Below are positions 45,880 to 57,610 of a DNA stretch of 64,000 nt, in pieces; positions within the stretch are counted from its first letter, which is position 1, and every line of letters starts with the position of its first letter. Source of the DNA: Epiperipatus broadwayi (lineage: Eukaryota; Onychophora; Udeonychophora; Euonychophora; Peripatidae). The DNA is taken from positions 434,001 through 498,000 of the forward strand of contig JAQFVV010000277.1 of assembly GCA_028023455.1 (NCBI GenBank). The letters are read 5' to 3'. The notes under the pieces are model-generated. The model was not told the DNA's origin. It did no database searches and worked only from the letters and a program-made list of their open reading frames with translations. Position numbers and translations under genes: made by a program.

Positions 45880-47080
45880 AAATTCACTAGTGGCTTTATC
45901 ACGTCCTTCATTTCTATCACTGTAACTATAGACTTGACATTCATTAATAGTGTAGCTATATTTATCCACATTTACACAGGCTAGTGACTGACACATGCCA
46001 CTTATGAAGCAATGAGAACAATGATTGTGGCTTGTCCTGAATATGTTGATAAGATTCCATTTGTGTACAAGAAGATTAAATCCATTTGGCTTTGTTGTTG
46101 GATCTGGAAAAGGATATTTGATTTGATAAGAGTTTCACTTTTTATATCATATTCTTCAATTGTAGATTCTAAGATGAGCATTCAGACAGATCTTAAATTG
46201 AAATAAATCATAAATCTGATAGTACATTTTCTGTGAGACAACTATTTTTCTGACACCTGATGGGGGATTTATAAATAAACAGGAAATCGGTGATATTTCT
46301 CATGGAAATACCTCATTAATATCCAGAAGTTTGGTGTGGAACTTTTTACTCCAAACAGAGCACAACATTCATCAACAGAGTATGTTAGCACTTAAGGAAA
46401 TTGCTGTTAAAGTAATATTTTTACTTTTCCAAGAAGGTTATTTGTAGAAATTAATTTTGATATAAACTTGGATCAATGAAAAAATAATAAAGTTACTTCT
46501 AACTAGCATAGGATATAAGTGTGTTTCAGTACATTATTGCAAAAGGTTATATTCAAAATATGAGATACTTTCCTATTATTTAGTTTAAAAATTAAACATA
46601 TTATCTTTATTGGATTAGGAATAAGATTCAGTTTTTGAAAAAGGTTTTTCATTTTTTATATCTTTATTCAGAGACTTTTTTATTTCAGAGAAAGTTCTCT
46701 TTTATCATAAAGACAAATAATTTTTTCTGTATTCTGTTTTTGGACTGTCATTGATGAATATATTAAATAAAGTAAGTAAGAAAACTAAACCCTATGATAG
46801 ATTATTATGTAAAATTTTGTATTTATCATGATTTTCATTCCTTGTCATTTGAATTTTTTTGTTGGAGAGCATTCTATCAAGTGAATTAATGGTTTTCCTG
46901 CATTAGAAACTTTTAGAAAACTATTTCTCCAAACAGAATCATAAGATGAGATTAGATAAATGATGGCTGCACCAATTTTTTAAATTATTTTTGAAAGCCT
47001 TTTTCACTATTTAGTTATTAAAAATAAAAATTGTTCACCACAGCTTCTTTCTGCCCTAAACACACCCTACTCACTGGGTA
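45880..47080 (-). pseudogene. antisense LINE RT remnant (Jockey/CR1-like)
   Basis: Minus-strand translation shows IIYLISSYDSVWRNSFL (46965-46915), the RT block D-L-x-x-A-Y-D-x-V-W. 'KPLIHLIEC' follows at the expected distance, and an 'NNLSxGLVFLLTLFNIFIND' pattern near 46800-46740 corresponds to the G-x-P-Q-G-S-x-L-x-P-L-L-F-N-x-Y-I-N-D block with changes. Downstream 45880-46260 matches 63290-63560 as a shared 3' part. Stops and frameshifts are frequent and the catalytic YADD was not found. Confidence 0.5.
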
Positions 47081-47819
47081 AATAGCTTTCAACTATTAGC
47101 CAAATTTTTGGTATTATGATTATTTCAAAATCTTAAATATTGGGGAACGGTTTAAGATTGCAAATGCTTATTGAATAGTTTTTTCCAATTCTGCTTTGGT
47201 TTTAGATCATAATTTTCTTATAAAGCCTGAAAGCATGCTGTCTGCTCTTAGGACCTTTCTTGTTTAAGACAGGTTATGCTCAAGTTGACTATCTACAGAT
47301 TTAATTTAACTGATATTATTATTAATTATTATTGTTGTTATTGATACACAGTGTCTAATAGTATAAACTATGTAATTTATTTCTTTTTCTTGAGTGAACA
47401 GTAGTGAGAAAGAATATATTAGCTAGCCAGACAGCTACCAGATCATTTGTTTTCTAAAATATTTTTGCTAGGTCTTAAAACGACCACATGAGCAAATATC
47501 TATATATCAAATAATAGCTATTAGAAAGCAAGGACTTCTTAACTATAAATAATTTTATACTTATTGAATTTCTTGTATTTCTATATAATCTTATATTTTA
47601 TTGAACATATAACCTAATATTACTTTGGATATATATTTCTTTCTATTCTCTGGTTTCTTACAAGGCTTATATTACGTTTTTCAGAAATATAATTATTTTC
47701 TGAAGTAATATTAAACTTATAATCTGATTACTTATCCTTTTTTTATAACCATGTTAAATTTTTCATTGAAATACTATATTAAAAGGTGATTCTTTATTTA
47801 CAAGCATATTCTATTCTTA
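47081..47819. other. 0.7 kb AT-rich stretch, probably older LINE debris
   Basis: Possible upstream continuation of the antisense LINE. No block was strong enough to name. Confidence 0.3.
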
Positions 47820-48075
47820 TTATCATCGTCATTTTTAACTATTATTGATTCACTGCAGAGTGAAGGGTTCTCAAGTTTAATCCAATATCTCTAATCGACA
47901 GCTTCTTTTTTCCACATCATTCCAAACAATTTTTTTTATCCAGTCATCTCAAGCATACTTTCCCTCTGGAGGTTTTAGAATCTTTTGGGAAGATTTCAAT
48001 TACCCATTTATTGGCATCTCTTTTATCAGCAGGGCCAGCCCAGTTCCATTTCAGCCTTTTAAGTGTTTCACTAAT
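47820..48075 (-). pseudogene. RTE-like LINE C-terminus
   Basis: Minus-strand translation from 48072 gives DISETLKRLKWNWAGPADKR followed by 'DANKWVIEI' and a decayed 'SRGKYA-DDWIKKI' segment. This follows the common LINE pattern 'R-W-x-W-A-G-H-V-x-R...D-x-R-W' and 'RGRP..W.D.I'. It ends in a (GAT)-like tail at 47820-47835. The first His of the motif is Pro here. Confidence 0.7.
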
Positions 48076-48271
48076 ATCAGTGTTGTCCACTACTATATTG
48101 ACACACACTCATATACATATAATCTGCTGGCTCTTTTTGATTGGCAATATTGGAGGTTTGGATGCTTATTTACATTCGATTTGCTACACTGTATTGACTA
48201 TTTTATACACACTTGTGTACATGTCTATGTGTCAGTATTATATGCCTGCATATTTAAATTTTATTTAAGGC

Positions 48272-48396
48272 ACATTCGTATCAACCTCCCAATAACTTTG
48301 TAATTGTTGATTTTTGCAGAAGTAAGATCCCTGTACACGTTATTTTGGTCAGATCACAAGATTACAAAGTTACCAGTGGCGGATTGATACGAATGT
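48272..48396. repeat. small hairpin repeat (MITE-like)
   Basis: The arms 48272-48305 and 48361-48396 are inverted: ACATTCGTATCAA with TTGATACGAATGT, and ACTTTGTAAT with ATTACAAAGT. The right arm includes CCAGTGGCGGA, a motif often met at ends of small DNA elements. A clear target duplication was not found. Confidence 0.45.
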
Positions 48397-49184
48397 GAAC
48401 AGGCACATAAAGATCTAATACATGTTTCGTGTTGCAGTTTTAGTATTCTAGTACCTCATTTAATATTTATATTTACAATAATTTTATTTGGTATAATTGT
48501 AATACTATTGTCTTAAATGATGTAATTTGTTATATAACTAATTATGTAATAAATTACATTGGTAATACGTCTTATTAATTACTTATTTAATAAAAAGTGT
48601 TTTAATGTTTTCTCATTAAAATGATAGGAAACTCGTTTTTAATTATTATTTTTTTCCTTCTAAAAATACTATTAACTTTTTAAAAAAAGAAAAAAGATGC
48701 ACATTTATTTTAATACGCAAATATTATTTCAGTTTATTTAGCAAGATAATTACGCACTCGTTATTAGTTTAAAGAAATCTAGTGATTTTAAACATTAATT
48801 GACAATTGTGCCACTGTATGAATAAAGTAAACAGTCGCTATCTGATATAAGTCGGCGGCTATTATTAAATTTTGTTTTTCAAGAAGCTGACTTATGTTCT
48901 TCAATTTGTCTGTCTTGGAAGCAGACTTTCCTGTTGAGATTTGTCTGTGGCTTCTCAATTTCTTGGTTATTTAAAGAGCTTTTTAATTGAACGTCAAGAA
49001 AGAAAATTGATTTGAAATATAGATTTGAGTAGGAAACTATGTATAAGTCAATTCTGTTAGTTTTAATAATATATTGTGGCAACATATTGGCTGAAGGAGT
49101 AGGAAAAGATGAGTACACCACTACAAATTAGGGGAATTAAGTGTAGCAATAAATTTTTTTCGAGGCATTATTTAATGATGCATC
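48397..49184. other. 0.8 kb AT-rich stretch, nothing recognised
   Basis: A short inverted pair occurs around 48490-48560. No coding trace. Confidence 0.4.
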
Positions 49185-49735
49185 CAGAAATTTAATAGAG
49201 TACTTTTTCTCCAAACAAAGGCACTCTATTGATCAGTAGAATGACCGGGAGCCATTCATAGATGAATATGCCATTACATTTCCAAGAAAGAAAAAGAAAG
49301 ACATAATAATGACAAAAATGATGATGATATATTACAGATAACTTTACAAAACAATCCATGAACCACAGATATGTATACACTTATAGAAAATCTTAGAACA
49401 ATTATTCTGATTATTTGATATTTTAGAATGTATTCATATATATTAAACTATTATATTTTCCTCATATTCCCCTTAATGCAAATTTTATATATACTTACTT
49501 CTTTATTTTGCTTACAGTTTCGACTGTTCTTGAGTCTTCATCAGAGCTCTTTTTAACCTTCACCTTTCTCTTTTACAATCATAACTATCTTCTTTTGCAG
49601 GAAATCTTTTTATTTCTGAAATACTTCAATATTGTACCTAATTACAGCTTTTCATTATATTCTCAATTATATCTAACCAATGAATGCAATTCACATTAAC
49701 AAGCTTTTCAGAATGTCTTTGAGATTAAAAAAATG
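49185..49735 (-). repeat. LINE 3' region, antisense, same family as 26.6 and 42.7 kb
   Basis: 49185-49420 matches 42725-42960 and 49590-49735 matches 43025-43100 and 26690-26790 in order. Between them the 49440-49560 stretch is unmatched. Confidence 0.4.
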
Positions 49736-49737
49736 CT

Positions 49738-49860
49738 AATAACTTTATTGTTTGGGAATTCATAAGAAATTTGAGTGACAGAACTGCGCTTTTGGGATCT
49801 CCTGATCCAAAGTCAGATGCTCTATTAACTGTGTCAAACCATGCAGGGCTGTCTTTGAGA
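49738..49860 (-). repeat. tRNA-derived SINE, family 2, inserted in the LINE remnant
   Basis: 'ttgtttgggaattcataagaaatttgag' and 'tgacagaactgcgcttttgggatc' are the family body. 'cagatgctctattaactgtgtcaaaccatgcagg' is the tRNA head read backwards. It separates two parts of the antisense LINE. Confidence 0.6.
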
Positions 49861-50119
49861 TAATCTTTATAATCTAAATGAGATCTGCCTCTACCATGAC
49901 TATCACACTCAAGTTTACCATACCTCAAAATGTTTTATTCAAAGAAATATTGAATTGTCCAACACCCACTCCAATGAAGATGTGATTCTGCAAAAGTAGA
50001 CATTCTAGTATCACATATTGAAAAATGAATTTTATAATATTGCCTTCACATTTTTAGAATTTTATGAATATTTTTAAATAAAAGTTTAATAATGTGTTTC
50101 TATTACATCAATAGAATGT

Positions 50120-50296
50120 TAAACTACAAAACATCACATGATCACCATCTCTTATGCTAGCGCATAACTGTTATTAAACAGGCAAAACTCTCCATACAGT
50201 AGTGCCACCCTGTGCCAACAAGCCTTCTGGTATCCATTGATTACTCTGGTTGGCACAGGGTGGCATGACTGTATGGATAGTTTTTCCTGTTTAATA
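50120..50296 (-). mobile_element. HHR-A element, hairpin form, 13-bp target-site duplication, inside LINE
   Basis: The perfect repeat ATCAATAGAATGT at 50107-50119 and 50297-50309 brackets the element. On the minus strand it starts with the inverted arm and ends with CATGTGATGTTTTGTAGTTTA. The arms 'aaacaggcaaaactctcc' and its complement fold into a hairpin; the ribozyme region is missing. The LINE sequence on both sides joins up when the insert and one repeat are removed (compare 27030-27080). Confidence 0.85.
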
Positions 50297-50309
50297 ATCA
50301 ATAGAATGT

Positions 50310-51130
50310 CCAGGTCTCACTTCCATACTATAAATTCCATAAAATAACAGCTCTATTTACAGCTAATTTGGTTTGTAGTAGTTATTTCCCTGGTTAAAAG
50401 TAGCAATAAGTTTAAATTTGTGTAGAATTTCCTTATCTAAGTCCACCCTTCTCATTTAAGAGCTACTGAGATATTTATTTATATTGGCTCACATTCTCAA
50501 ATTAATAACTATCCAAGTTGAAGGTAGGAGATATAAAGTTCTGAAGAAGATTGCTGGGGAAATTGAAACTATAAAAAAGGTGGTAAATAAAGCACTGTGT
50601 AACAGTAGTAAAGTTCATGGACAATTTAGTATTATATGGTACAAGTTAAATGTTATGAAAATTTTAAAGACTTCAGTTCTTTGAACATAAAGTATTTATT
50701 TGTTGTATTTAAAATATTAAGAACATTCTATAAACTGTCTTTTCAACAGACGAAACATAGTGCAATCATCAATAGATTATAAATCCAGGATCTAAGAAGA
50801 TGAAGTTAACAATTTCATATTTAATCAATTCAAATTAAAAAATTTCACCATCAAAACTGTATTGCATCTTAATCCCCAATAACACTTTTTATTTTAAATA
50901 TCTCAAATTTTCCATATGTAGTAATAACACTTCTTCTCATTCCATTATATAGAAGCTGCATAGTAGGAATATACTTTGGTGTATAACCAGTTAATTTCAA
51001 ACAACGCTACAGACCTGTGTTCAAATCATACTTTGCTCCAAACACTTTTTTTGCATTTGCTGTATAATAAAAAGGATAACAGTACTGCTTTAGTCTCCTG
51101 GCAACCATTCATCTATAACTAGAAGCTATG
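50310..51130 (-). pseudogene. antisense LINE ORF2 remnant, same family as 26.6-28.4 kb
   Basis: Blocks 'tctcacttccatactataaattccataaaataaca' (compare 27056-27088), 'agctactgagatatttat...ggctcacattctcaaat' (compare 27220-27260) and 'cattatatagaagctgca' (compare 27655-27675) occur in the same order. So does 'ctggcaaccattcat' (compare 27825-27838). The open frame at 50484-50684 on the plus strand lies in a stretch absent from the other copy and shows no domain. Confidence 0.55.
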
Positions 51131-52139
51131 TATAGTGTTTATTTAATGATTTTGCATTCATTTTATAGCAAAAACAGGAAGTAAAATATATATTATTAAT
51201 TCATCTGTCAATATTGTTCATGAAAAGTAAAGAAAAACCAAACACTTGAATAATTGTATAAATGAACTTATTTTTAAATTACAAAAAAATTGGGATGCTA
51301 TCATTAAATTTTCCATATTGATCAGCCACAGGAAGTAGTTTCTGCATACATTTTAATATATTTATCATAATTTTCAGAACAGAATGCAGGACATGTATCT
51401 ATATGGTGACCTTATATTAGCTTTATATAAAAATCCTTTCCATAATCAGTAAAGTTCTTTAATAAAAATACGCAAAATTTATTTGCCTCTTATTGCATTG
51501 TTTTAATCTCTTTGCTATGTAGTCGAAAACTCTTCTAGTGGCCAATTTGATAATCATTTTCATGCTTTTTATTTTTAATAAATAAAATTTTATCCTTTAT
51601 TAAGAACATTTTTCAAAATTTTTGTTTAGAAGCAAAATCACATTCTAGTTTAATATCAGTTTTCATTTAAAAAGCCTCAAAGTTTCTATAACATTTCCTC
51701 TCATTTCGTAGACTTGTTTGATTAATTGAGTCATAATCTTAAGAATATATTTTGCAAATAAAAAAAAGAGTACTAAACTGAAATCTTTAATCAGAACAAT
51801 AAGTTTTGATTTAGCCTTCAGGCGAAAAATTTTTTTTTACTGAATAATAAAATATTATAAATCAGTCTTTAATTGATAATCTTTTGATTATTATTTGACA
51901 AATATTTACTGCTAGAGAGTATTTTCTCAAGTATTAAATTTTTTTCTGCTTTTGGAAAACCATTTTTCAAAATGAAGTCATAATCTGATGTTATATTATG
52001 ATAAAAATATCACCATTTTTTAGTTTTCTTTAAAATAAATCTCAGGCAGTGTGAGTAGTTATAAAAAATTTGTTCATAATAGTTTTATCCTGGGTTAGAG
52101 AATATTCTTTCAAATGCTAGAGAGATTGATATATAATTC
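51131..52139 (-). other. 1 kb AT-rich stretch, weak antisense LINE traces
   Basis: At about 51990-51920 the minus strand reads SDYDFILKNGFPKAEKN, faintly like the A-Y-D-x-V-W RT block of the remnant at 46.9 kb. The evidence is too weak to call a pseudogene. Confidence 0.25.
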
Positions 52140-52430
52140 TAAGGCAGTATATAACTTGCTTATACTGAATGTTTCACATATGTAAGTAGAGGGATTTGAA
52201 CTCAGGATTTTTTGTCTATTTGTCCTCCACTCCATCTCAAGCAACCTATTCACATGACTTCACATATGTGAAGAAGATACATAGACCATAATATACATAT
52301 TTCATACAGAACCCGCACTCATCAGTTAGGTCAGATCATCTGTATTAGTTGCTTGATGTAGAGTAGAGAATGAATAGATTGAAAAATCCTGGATTCAAAA
52401 CCCTCTATTTGCATAGAGATTGATATAGTA
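52140..52430 (-). mobile_element. HHR-B element, short palindromic copy
   Basis: The outer ends 52187-52256 and 52345-52422 are inverted: 'gagggatttgaactcaggattttttgt' pairs with 'aaaaatcctggattcaaaaccctc', and 'catctcaagcaac' with 'agttgcttgatg'. An antisense hammerhead (52280-52330) lies between them. It lacks the long inner arms of the 33-kb copy. Confidence 0.65.
52281..52337 (-). ncRNA. hammerhead ribozyme motif (HHR-B type, intact core)
   Basis: On the minus strand the core CTGATGA is at 52325-52319. Stem II can form six pairs with wobbles (GTGCGG with CTGTAT), and GAAA is at 52303-52300. A minimal stem III and ATA triplet follow. Stem I (CTGACCTAA before the core, TTATGGTC after cleavage) pairs with a single bulged U. 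Relative to the copy at 29.3 kb, an extra U in one strand of stem I is matched by an extra A in the other, a change that preserves pairing. Confidence 0.65.
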
Positions 52431-53304
52431 ATTATATTGGATGAGAAACTTTTTTGGATCAATATTAGTCTTGTTTATTGAATACAGGTGTAACTTGGAA
52501 ATTTTTTACATAGTGAGAATTTTTCAAGCAAATTTGATTTTTCTTCTTTCTGCATGGACATAACTATGTAATAAGTACAAGGGTACTGAAGTATTTGTTA
52601 ATAGTATTTTGTTAATTAATCAAGACCAGAAATTACTAGAACTTTTATTTAAATGAAAATATTTAAAAAAAAATTATGATAGATATCATATGAAACTGTG
52701 GAATTGGGTAGAATGCCTAGATAATTGGCAGACTGTGTATCTTTCTTTTTAAAGTAAGCTTACTTTATTCTCACATTATATGATTTATCTAGGAATTTAA
52801 GAGTTGCCTTGCTAGTATACAGAATGGTTAGCATTTATTTCCAAACTATAATACAATAAGCATTAGGAAAGTGATTTAACGAATTATTCATATGAACTTG
52901 GATAAAAATGTAATTTATGGTATAGATGAAAAAATTATGTTAAGATCGGAAGATTAGATTATGTCATAGCAAGAAAAATACCAAAGAATCCATTATCCGG
53001 AAGGTATTATTAATAATAATTGAACAGTTTGTTGCTTGGGAAGAGGCCTTGGCAAATTGCAAGGGATGGTTTTCCGATCAATAGAAATGATACAAGAATC
53101 CCTCTATCAAAGAAGTAGGCTATTTGAACAAATTTTAATATTTTGAATAGTTAATTAATCATGACATATATACTAATAAAAAGAATTTTAAAGTCATATT
53201 ACATTAAGCTTTGAATATGATATACATGATATATCGAAAGCATGCTAGGCAATAATAAAACTGAATATTAAAAATCTACTTTTTCTGCTTATGTATTCAT
53301 TAAC
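52431..53304. other. 0.9 kb AT-rich stretch, nothing recognised
   Basis: No coding or repeat signal. Confidence 0.4.
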
Positions 53305-53872
53305 AGTCATGATGCGATGCGATATGATGCACCGTGACATCTCCTTAAACGGAGTCAGGAATCTCTCAGCAACTATGCCCAAAGAAACCTGTTAGCCACT
53401 TTACCTTCCCCTTCCATTCCCCACCCTAAGCTTTCCCATAATCTGCTCCATCCCATTTCCATAACATAATCTTTGTCAACTCTATGGCCTTTATATCTAA
53501 ATCCCCCTTATCTTTTCCCAAACCCAGCATAAAATCCAACAATCCACTTTCTATGTAACTTTTTTCATATTTATTCTTCCATAACTTCATTTATGTACCC
53601 TTTCTGCTTTCAGACATTTACATTTAATTAACAGATGCCTAATATTTTCTATGCCTTCCTTACACAATTTACAGACTAAATCACCCATATTTTTCCATTT
53701 ACATGTATATTCTCTTGTTGCTAAAGATCCCGTTCGAACCTTAAACAATAAACTACTTTCCTTACTACTGTCATACATTAACTCGCACCTAATGTTCTGT
53801 TTACTTCTATATATATATTTCAACTCTTTTTTACTCTCCTTACTAGTTCTATCTCTCTAACTCCCTATTTGT
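53305..53872 (-). pseudogene. LINE 3' end, antisense copy of the 14-18 kb family
   Basis: From 53872 down, the minus strand matches 18000-18550: 'aatagggagtt', KQNIRCELMYDSSKESSLLF, then GDLVCKLCKEGIENIRHLLI with the C-X2-C-X8-H zinc spacing. The 3' UTR 'gctaacaggtttctttgggc' and a (GCATC)n-like tail at 53308-53335 follow. The coding frame 53823-53587 is open over 78 codons, so this copy is younger than most. It is 5'-truncated. A flanking duplication is not clear. Confidence 0.8.
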
Positions 53873-55189
53873 TTATAACGTTATTACAGTAGCGCTCCAG
53901 CTATAGAAATTCTTTTGTTTAAATTTTATAATTATCCATATTATATCTGCATTTTTTTAAACAAAATTTTCAAACTAGTATTTTTAATAAGAAATTGTTA
54001 GTAATAATAATCTATAATTATTTCTCAAGAAATTCAAGCGCCGAAAATGCCAAAACAGAAAATCGACACTCTATCACTTTGTTAAATTACGAAGAGCCCA
54101 GAAAGAGTCAATTAAAAAGAATTAATTGGTAAAACAATAATGTCTTAATAATTAGAATGTCAGCAATATCAAAGTTTAACGTTTACTTTTAATAACGAAA
54201 AAAGTTCAAGGTTTGTGTTTTTTTCTTTTAATAAGTCGTATTCTGCTTTAGTATTCCTCAGTCTCTTTCAGAAGCACCATTATGAATAATTAAAATAACA
54301 ATTGAAGTGAATCAGAGCCATTTTAAGGTACATATTTTAAATATTTATTTTTATGCAGAAAGTGCGAGAGGAAGGGGGGGGGGTATAAGAATCACTTCTG
54401 CTTAAAATTTGCATACATATTAAATTATTAGACAATTTAATCTATACTTTTATACTCATACATTTGACAACAGTCACTTTAAATAAATAACTTTAATGAT
54501 TATTAATAATCAGTTGTCCGGTTCAATATTATCACATCGCATTTAGTCTAAATGTAAACGTCAAATGTAATTAAAGATTAAAATATTTATTCTTATTAAA
54601 CACATCCACGTGGGATTATTAATCCAATATTATCTCTTAGCTCCTCACCCCTCCATGGATTAAGTCTTTTATTTAAAATTTCTATTCCACACATACTTCA
54701 AAAACAAAGACATCTAAAGAAGTAGTTCGTGTTTTCTTCGTATGAAAAATCTATTTAATAGTGGAAATTAAATACAATCATATATTGTAAGATCACATTC
54801 AATATATGACATACCATATACTAAAACATATCCAGTGAAAATCTGTTAATAATAATATGTACTAAATTGACCTAGATTCTTTGTTGATCACGTGAATAGA
54901 ATATATCTAGAATGACTTCGCATTTGTTTACCTTTTTTTTTTAACAATGCTCAACAGCGCATCCATTCCTGTGATTTCTAGTTATTCTCTTCTTCTTTGG
55001 TGATCCATTTCTTCTTTAGTCATTTACAACCCAATTTGTTAAACATTATATATATTTTTTCAATGAATTATATATAGTAACTTCACCTAGTGTCACATTG
55101 TGATACCACTCTTCACTGATGGATATTTTGTTTCTGATGAACAAGGAAGCTTCATCATCAATTATGAATTGCAGTTCTTGTCATTTTAA
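53873..55189. other. 1.3 kb stretch, little recognised
   Basis: A pure G run lies at 54371-54381. 54470-54560 weakly resembles the HHR-B flanking module. No coding trace. Confidence 0.35.
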
Positions 55190-55840
55190 ATTTTGTCTTT
55201 TTCAATTTACTCATAAGCATTTTTTTTTTGTTTAAGTTTTCAATAAAAGTCTTGAAGTCATTTTATTTAATATTTTAGCATATCTAAGCTTGTTGGTGTT
55301 TATCCACCAATACTAAAACCATATTTGCTTTGTTCCAGTAAGCAGTTCCAAAGGATATTCCCAATAGGAAGTCAGATGTAATGCCTCTGTCTTTATGAAA
55401 CTTGTCTGATTCATATAATTTGTTTTAAGTATAATTTTTAATCTTATGTAGTTTTCATATCAGAGCAATGAGGTCTTCTGATATATCCATTTCCATAAAA
55501 ACATCTCATAATTTAGAAAAATCAACCAATTGAAAGTCTTGTTAATAAAGAAACTTCTCTTTGATTTTCTCTGTCCTTTCCAATTATTCAGAATGCATTA
55601 ACAGTAATTCCTTGTCCCTCAACTTTTCTAGAACTACTTTGCATACATATAGTTTCTTTTTAAAATAATGCTTCTAATCTTTGATGAATGTTATTTTCAT
55701 AGTTTTATTTTCCAGTGGCATAAGCGATATTTTTTCACTCTTTTCAAGACTTTTAAAAAGAGGAATATAAATTAATGTTTTCTGATCTAAAGGACATTGA
55801 TTAGTCACTTTCTAATACATTTCTGATACAACAGAATCAC
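55190..55840 (-). pseudogene. antisense LINE RT remnant
   Basis: Minus-strand fragments in order: PLFKSLEKSEKISLMPLENK (55760-55700), 'KLRDKELLLMHSE', QLVDFSKL-DVFMEMDISED (55535-55475), 'LIALI-KLHKIKNYT' and DRGITSDFLLGISFG (55400-55355). The pattern D-F-x-K-x-F-D ... M-x-x-x-x-I-x-x-x-L-I-x-L-I-x-x-L-Y ... R-G-x-x-Q-x-x-x-L-S-P of LINE RTs is recognisable although several key residues are changed. It is not the same family as the 46-kb copy. Confidence 0.5.
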
Positions 55841-56474
55841 TTAGGTTGAACTACCCATACCTTTTATTATTGAAGATTTTATTTCATCAAAACATCATCA
55901 TTGATTTCATATTAATCTAACTATTCCTTCCCTATTTGTTGATCTATGTTACATCAGTTTTAATACTGTTCTTATGCCTATTCTTTCCATATCTGTTTGA
56001 TTTTTATTACTTCAGTTTAATATTTTTTTATCTATGATCTTTGTTACACCAATTTTAATAGTATTCTTGTGTATATTCTCTCCACATATTGTTTGATTTT
56101 TATTATACCAGTTTTAATATTTTTATTATATATTTTTCTTCCATATTTGTTTGATCTTTCTTATATTAGGTTTAATACTGTTCTTATGTATATTTCTTGC
56201 ATATCTGTTGATCTTTATTATATCAGCTTTAGTATTATTCTTATATATTATAACAAATATCTATGATTTTTATTTTATAATTTTTTTGCAGTAATAATTT
56301 ATAGATTAATTTTTCTAAAAATAATTTCAATAAGCTTGGAAACACATCATTGCACAAGCAGAGAAGTTAATATAGTTAATATCTTACATATTAAACCATA
56401 GCAACAATCACACCGAGTGTCTGAGTGTCTATAAATACCCAAACTGTGGCCACTTTTCAAGGTTATTTCCCTAG
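55841..56474. other. 0.6 kb T-rich stretch with a degenerate internal repeat
   Basis: 55920-56250 holds about five imperfect copies of a ~65-bp unit, pattern 'tttgttgatctttattatatcagttttaatactgttcttatgtatattctttccatat'. This is a small decayed minisatellite. Short open frames across it are chance. Confidence 0.6.
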
Positions 56475-57010
56475 CTCCATAACTGTTAGAATTATCCCTA
56501 TCCCCAAACTGGTTTCAAGCTAATGGCTCTCATTGGTGAGGCACTAGGACCTTCAGACACTAGATCTAAAATACAATTAAAACCCTGCATTATCAAATAC
56601 TTAACTATTATGGAGAAAATCTGAAATTGTCAGAACATCTATATGTCTTCAAATCCAACTATCTAACTTAAATAGCTATATGGGTCTGAACAAACTTCAG
56701 CTACACCATATATTAATAGCCTGAGCAATATAACATCTCCAATGCCTCAAAAGCCAAACTATAATAGTGAGGAAATCAAGTTGTACATCATGTAACTTCA
56801 TTTAATAAGCCTGTATTACAAATGTAATATAATGAGTGTGCTAATAGCTCTAAACAAGCTTTTCTGATAAATGCAGCAAGATAAATAATTTAAAATCTCT
56901 ATCTAGAATTATCCTTATTATCAAACTGGTTTTGAGCTAATAATAGTTAAATATTAGGTAAATGTTGGGCTTCAGTTTGTATTTTAAATCTAGTATTTAA
57001 ATGTTCTAAC

Positions 57011-57053
57011 ACCTCATTGATGAGAGCTCTTAGCTCGAAACTGGTTTGGGGAT
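57011..57053 (+). ncRNA. hammerhead-like motif (HHR-C, first unit)
   Basis: The core is TTGATGA at 57017-57023 (first C changed to T). Stem II is four perfect pairs, GAGC (57024-57027) with GCTC (57033-57036). GAAA is at 57037-57040, with a minimal stem III and triplet GTT (57044-57046). Stem I has five pairs, CCTCA with TGGGG. Folding is intact but the C3 change probably abolishes activity. Confidence 0.6.
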
Positions 57054-57410
57054 AGGCGTAATTCTAGATAGAGTTTTTAAATGCTTTCTCTTGCAGCATT
57101 TATCAGAAAAGCTTGTTTAGAGCTATTAGCATGATCTTTATATTACATTTGTAATACAAGCTTATTAAATGAATTCACATGATGTATGACTTGATTTTCC
57201 TTACAATTATAGTTTGGCTTTTGAGGCTTTGGTGATGTTATATTGCTAAGGCTATTAATACATGGTATAGCTGAAAATTATTCAGACCCATATATCTATT
57301 TAATATAGATAGCTGGATTTGAAGACATATATATGTCTAAAATTTTCAGATTTTCTACTCAATAGCTTATTAGATAAATGCTGGGCTTGAGTTTGTATTT
57401 TAGATCTCGT

Positions 57411-57453
57411 GTGTAACTGATGAGGGCCATTAGCTTGAAATTGGTTTCAGGTT
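57411..57453 (+). ncRNA. hammerhead motif (HHR-C, second unit, intact core)
   Basis: The core CTGATGA is at 57417-57423. Stem II is GGGC (57424-57427) with GCTT (57433-57436) using G-U pairs. GAAA is at 57437-57440, with triplet GTT at 57444-57446. All invariant core residues are present, but stem I is poor in this copy. The predicted cleavage site lies exactly 400 nt after that of the first unit. Confidence 0.55.
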
Positions 57454-57610
57454 AGGGATAATTCCAGATAGAGATTTTGAATGCCTTCTGTTGTGATATT
57501 TATTGGAAAAGCTTGTTTGAGCTATTATGATGCTCATTATATTATATTTCTAATACAATCTTATTAAATGAAATCACATGATGTATGACTTGATTTCATT
57601 ACTGTTTAAT

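Larger units (their letters stand above)
56475..57610. mobile_element. HHR-C element: palindrome plus tandem ribozyme monomers
   Basis: The left arm (about 56490-56935) is the reverse complement of the right arm (about 57005-57470). Shared blocks include 'ctaatagctctaaacaagc', 'gccaaactataa', 'gtcttcaaatcca' and 'aaactggtttcaagc'. In addition, the right side is a tandem repeat. The block 'aaatgttgggcttcagtttgtattttaaatct' at 56960-56991 recurs as 'aaatgctgggcttgagtttgtattttagatct' at 57376-57407, each followed by a hammerhead motif. The second unit runs out near 57600 after 'cacatgatgtatgacttgattt'. The family is related to HHR-A in the ribozyme region but not elsewhere. Confidence 0.75.

Noticed and set aside
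50484-50684. 66-codon open frame inside the antisense LINE remnant
   Set aside because: Lysine-rich, no recognisable motif, and it lies in a segment not shared with the related LINE copy; it may be a small insertion of unknown type.
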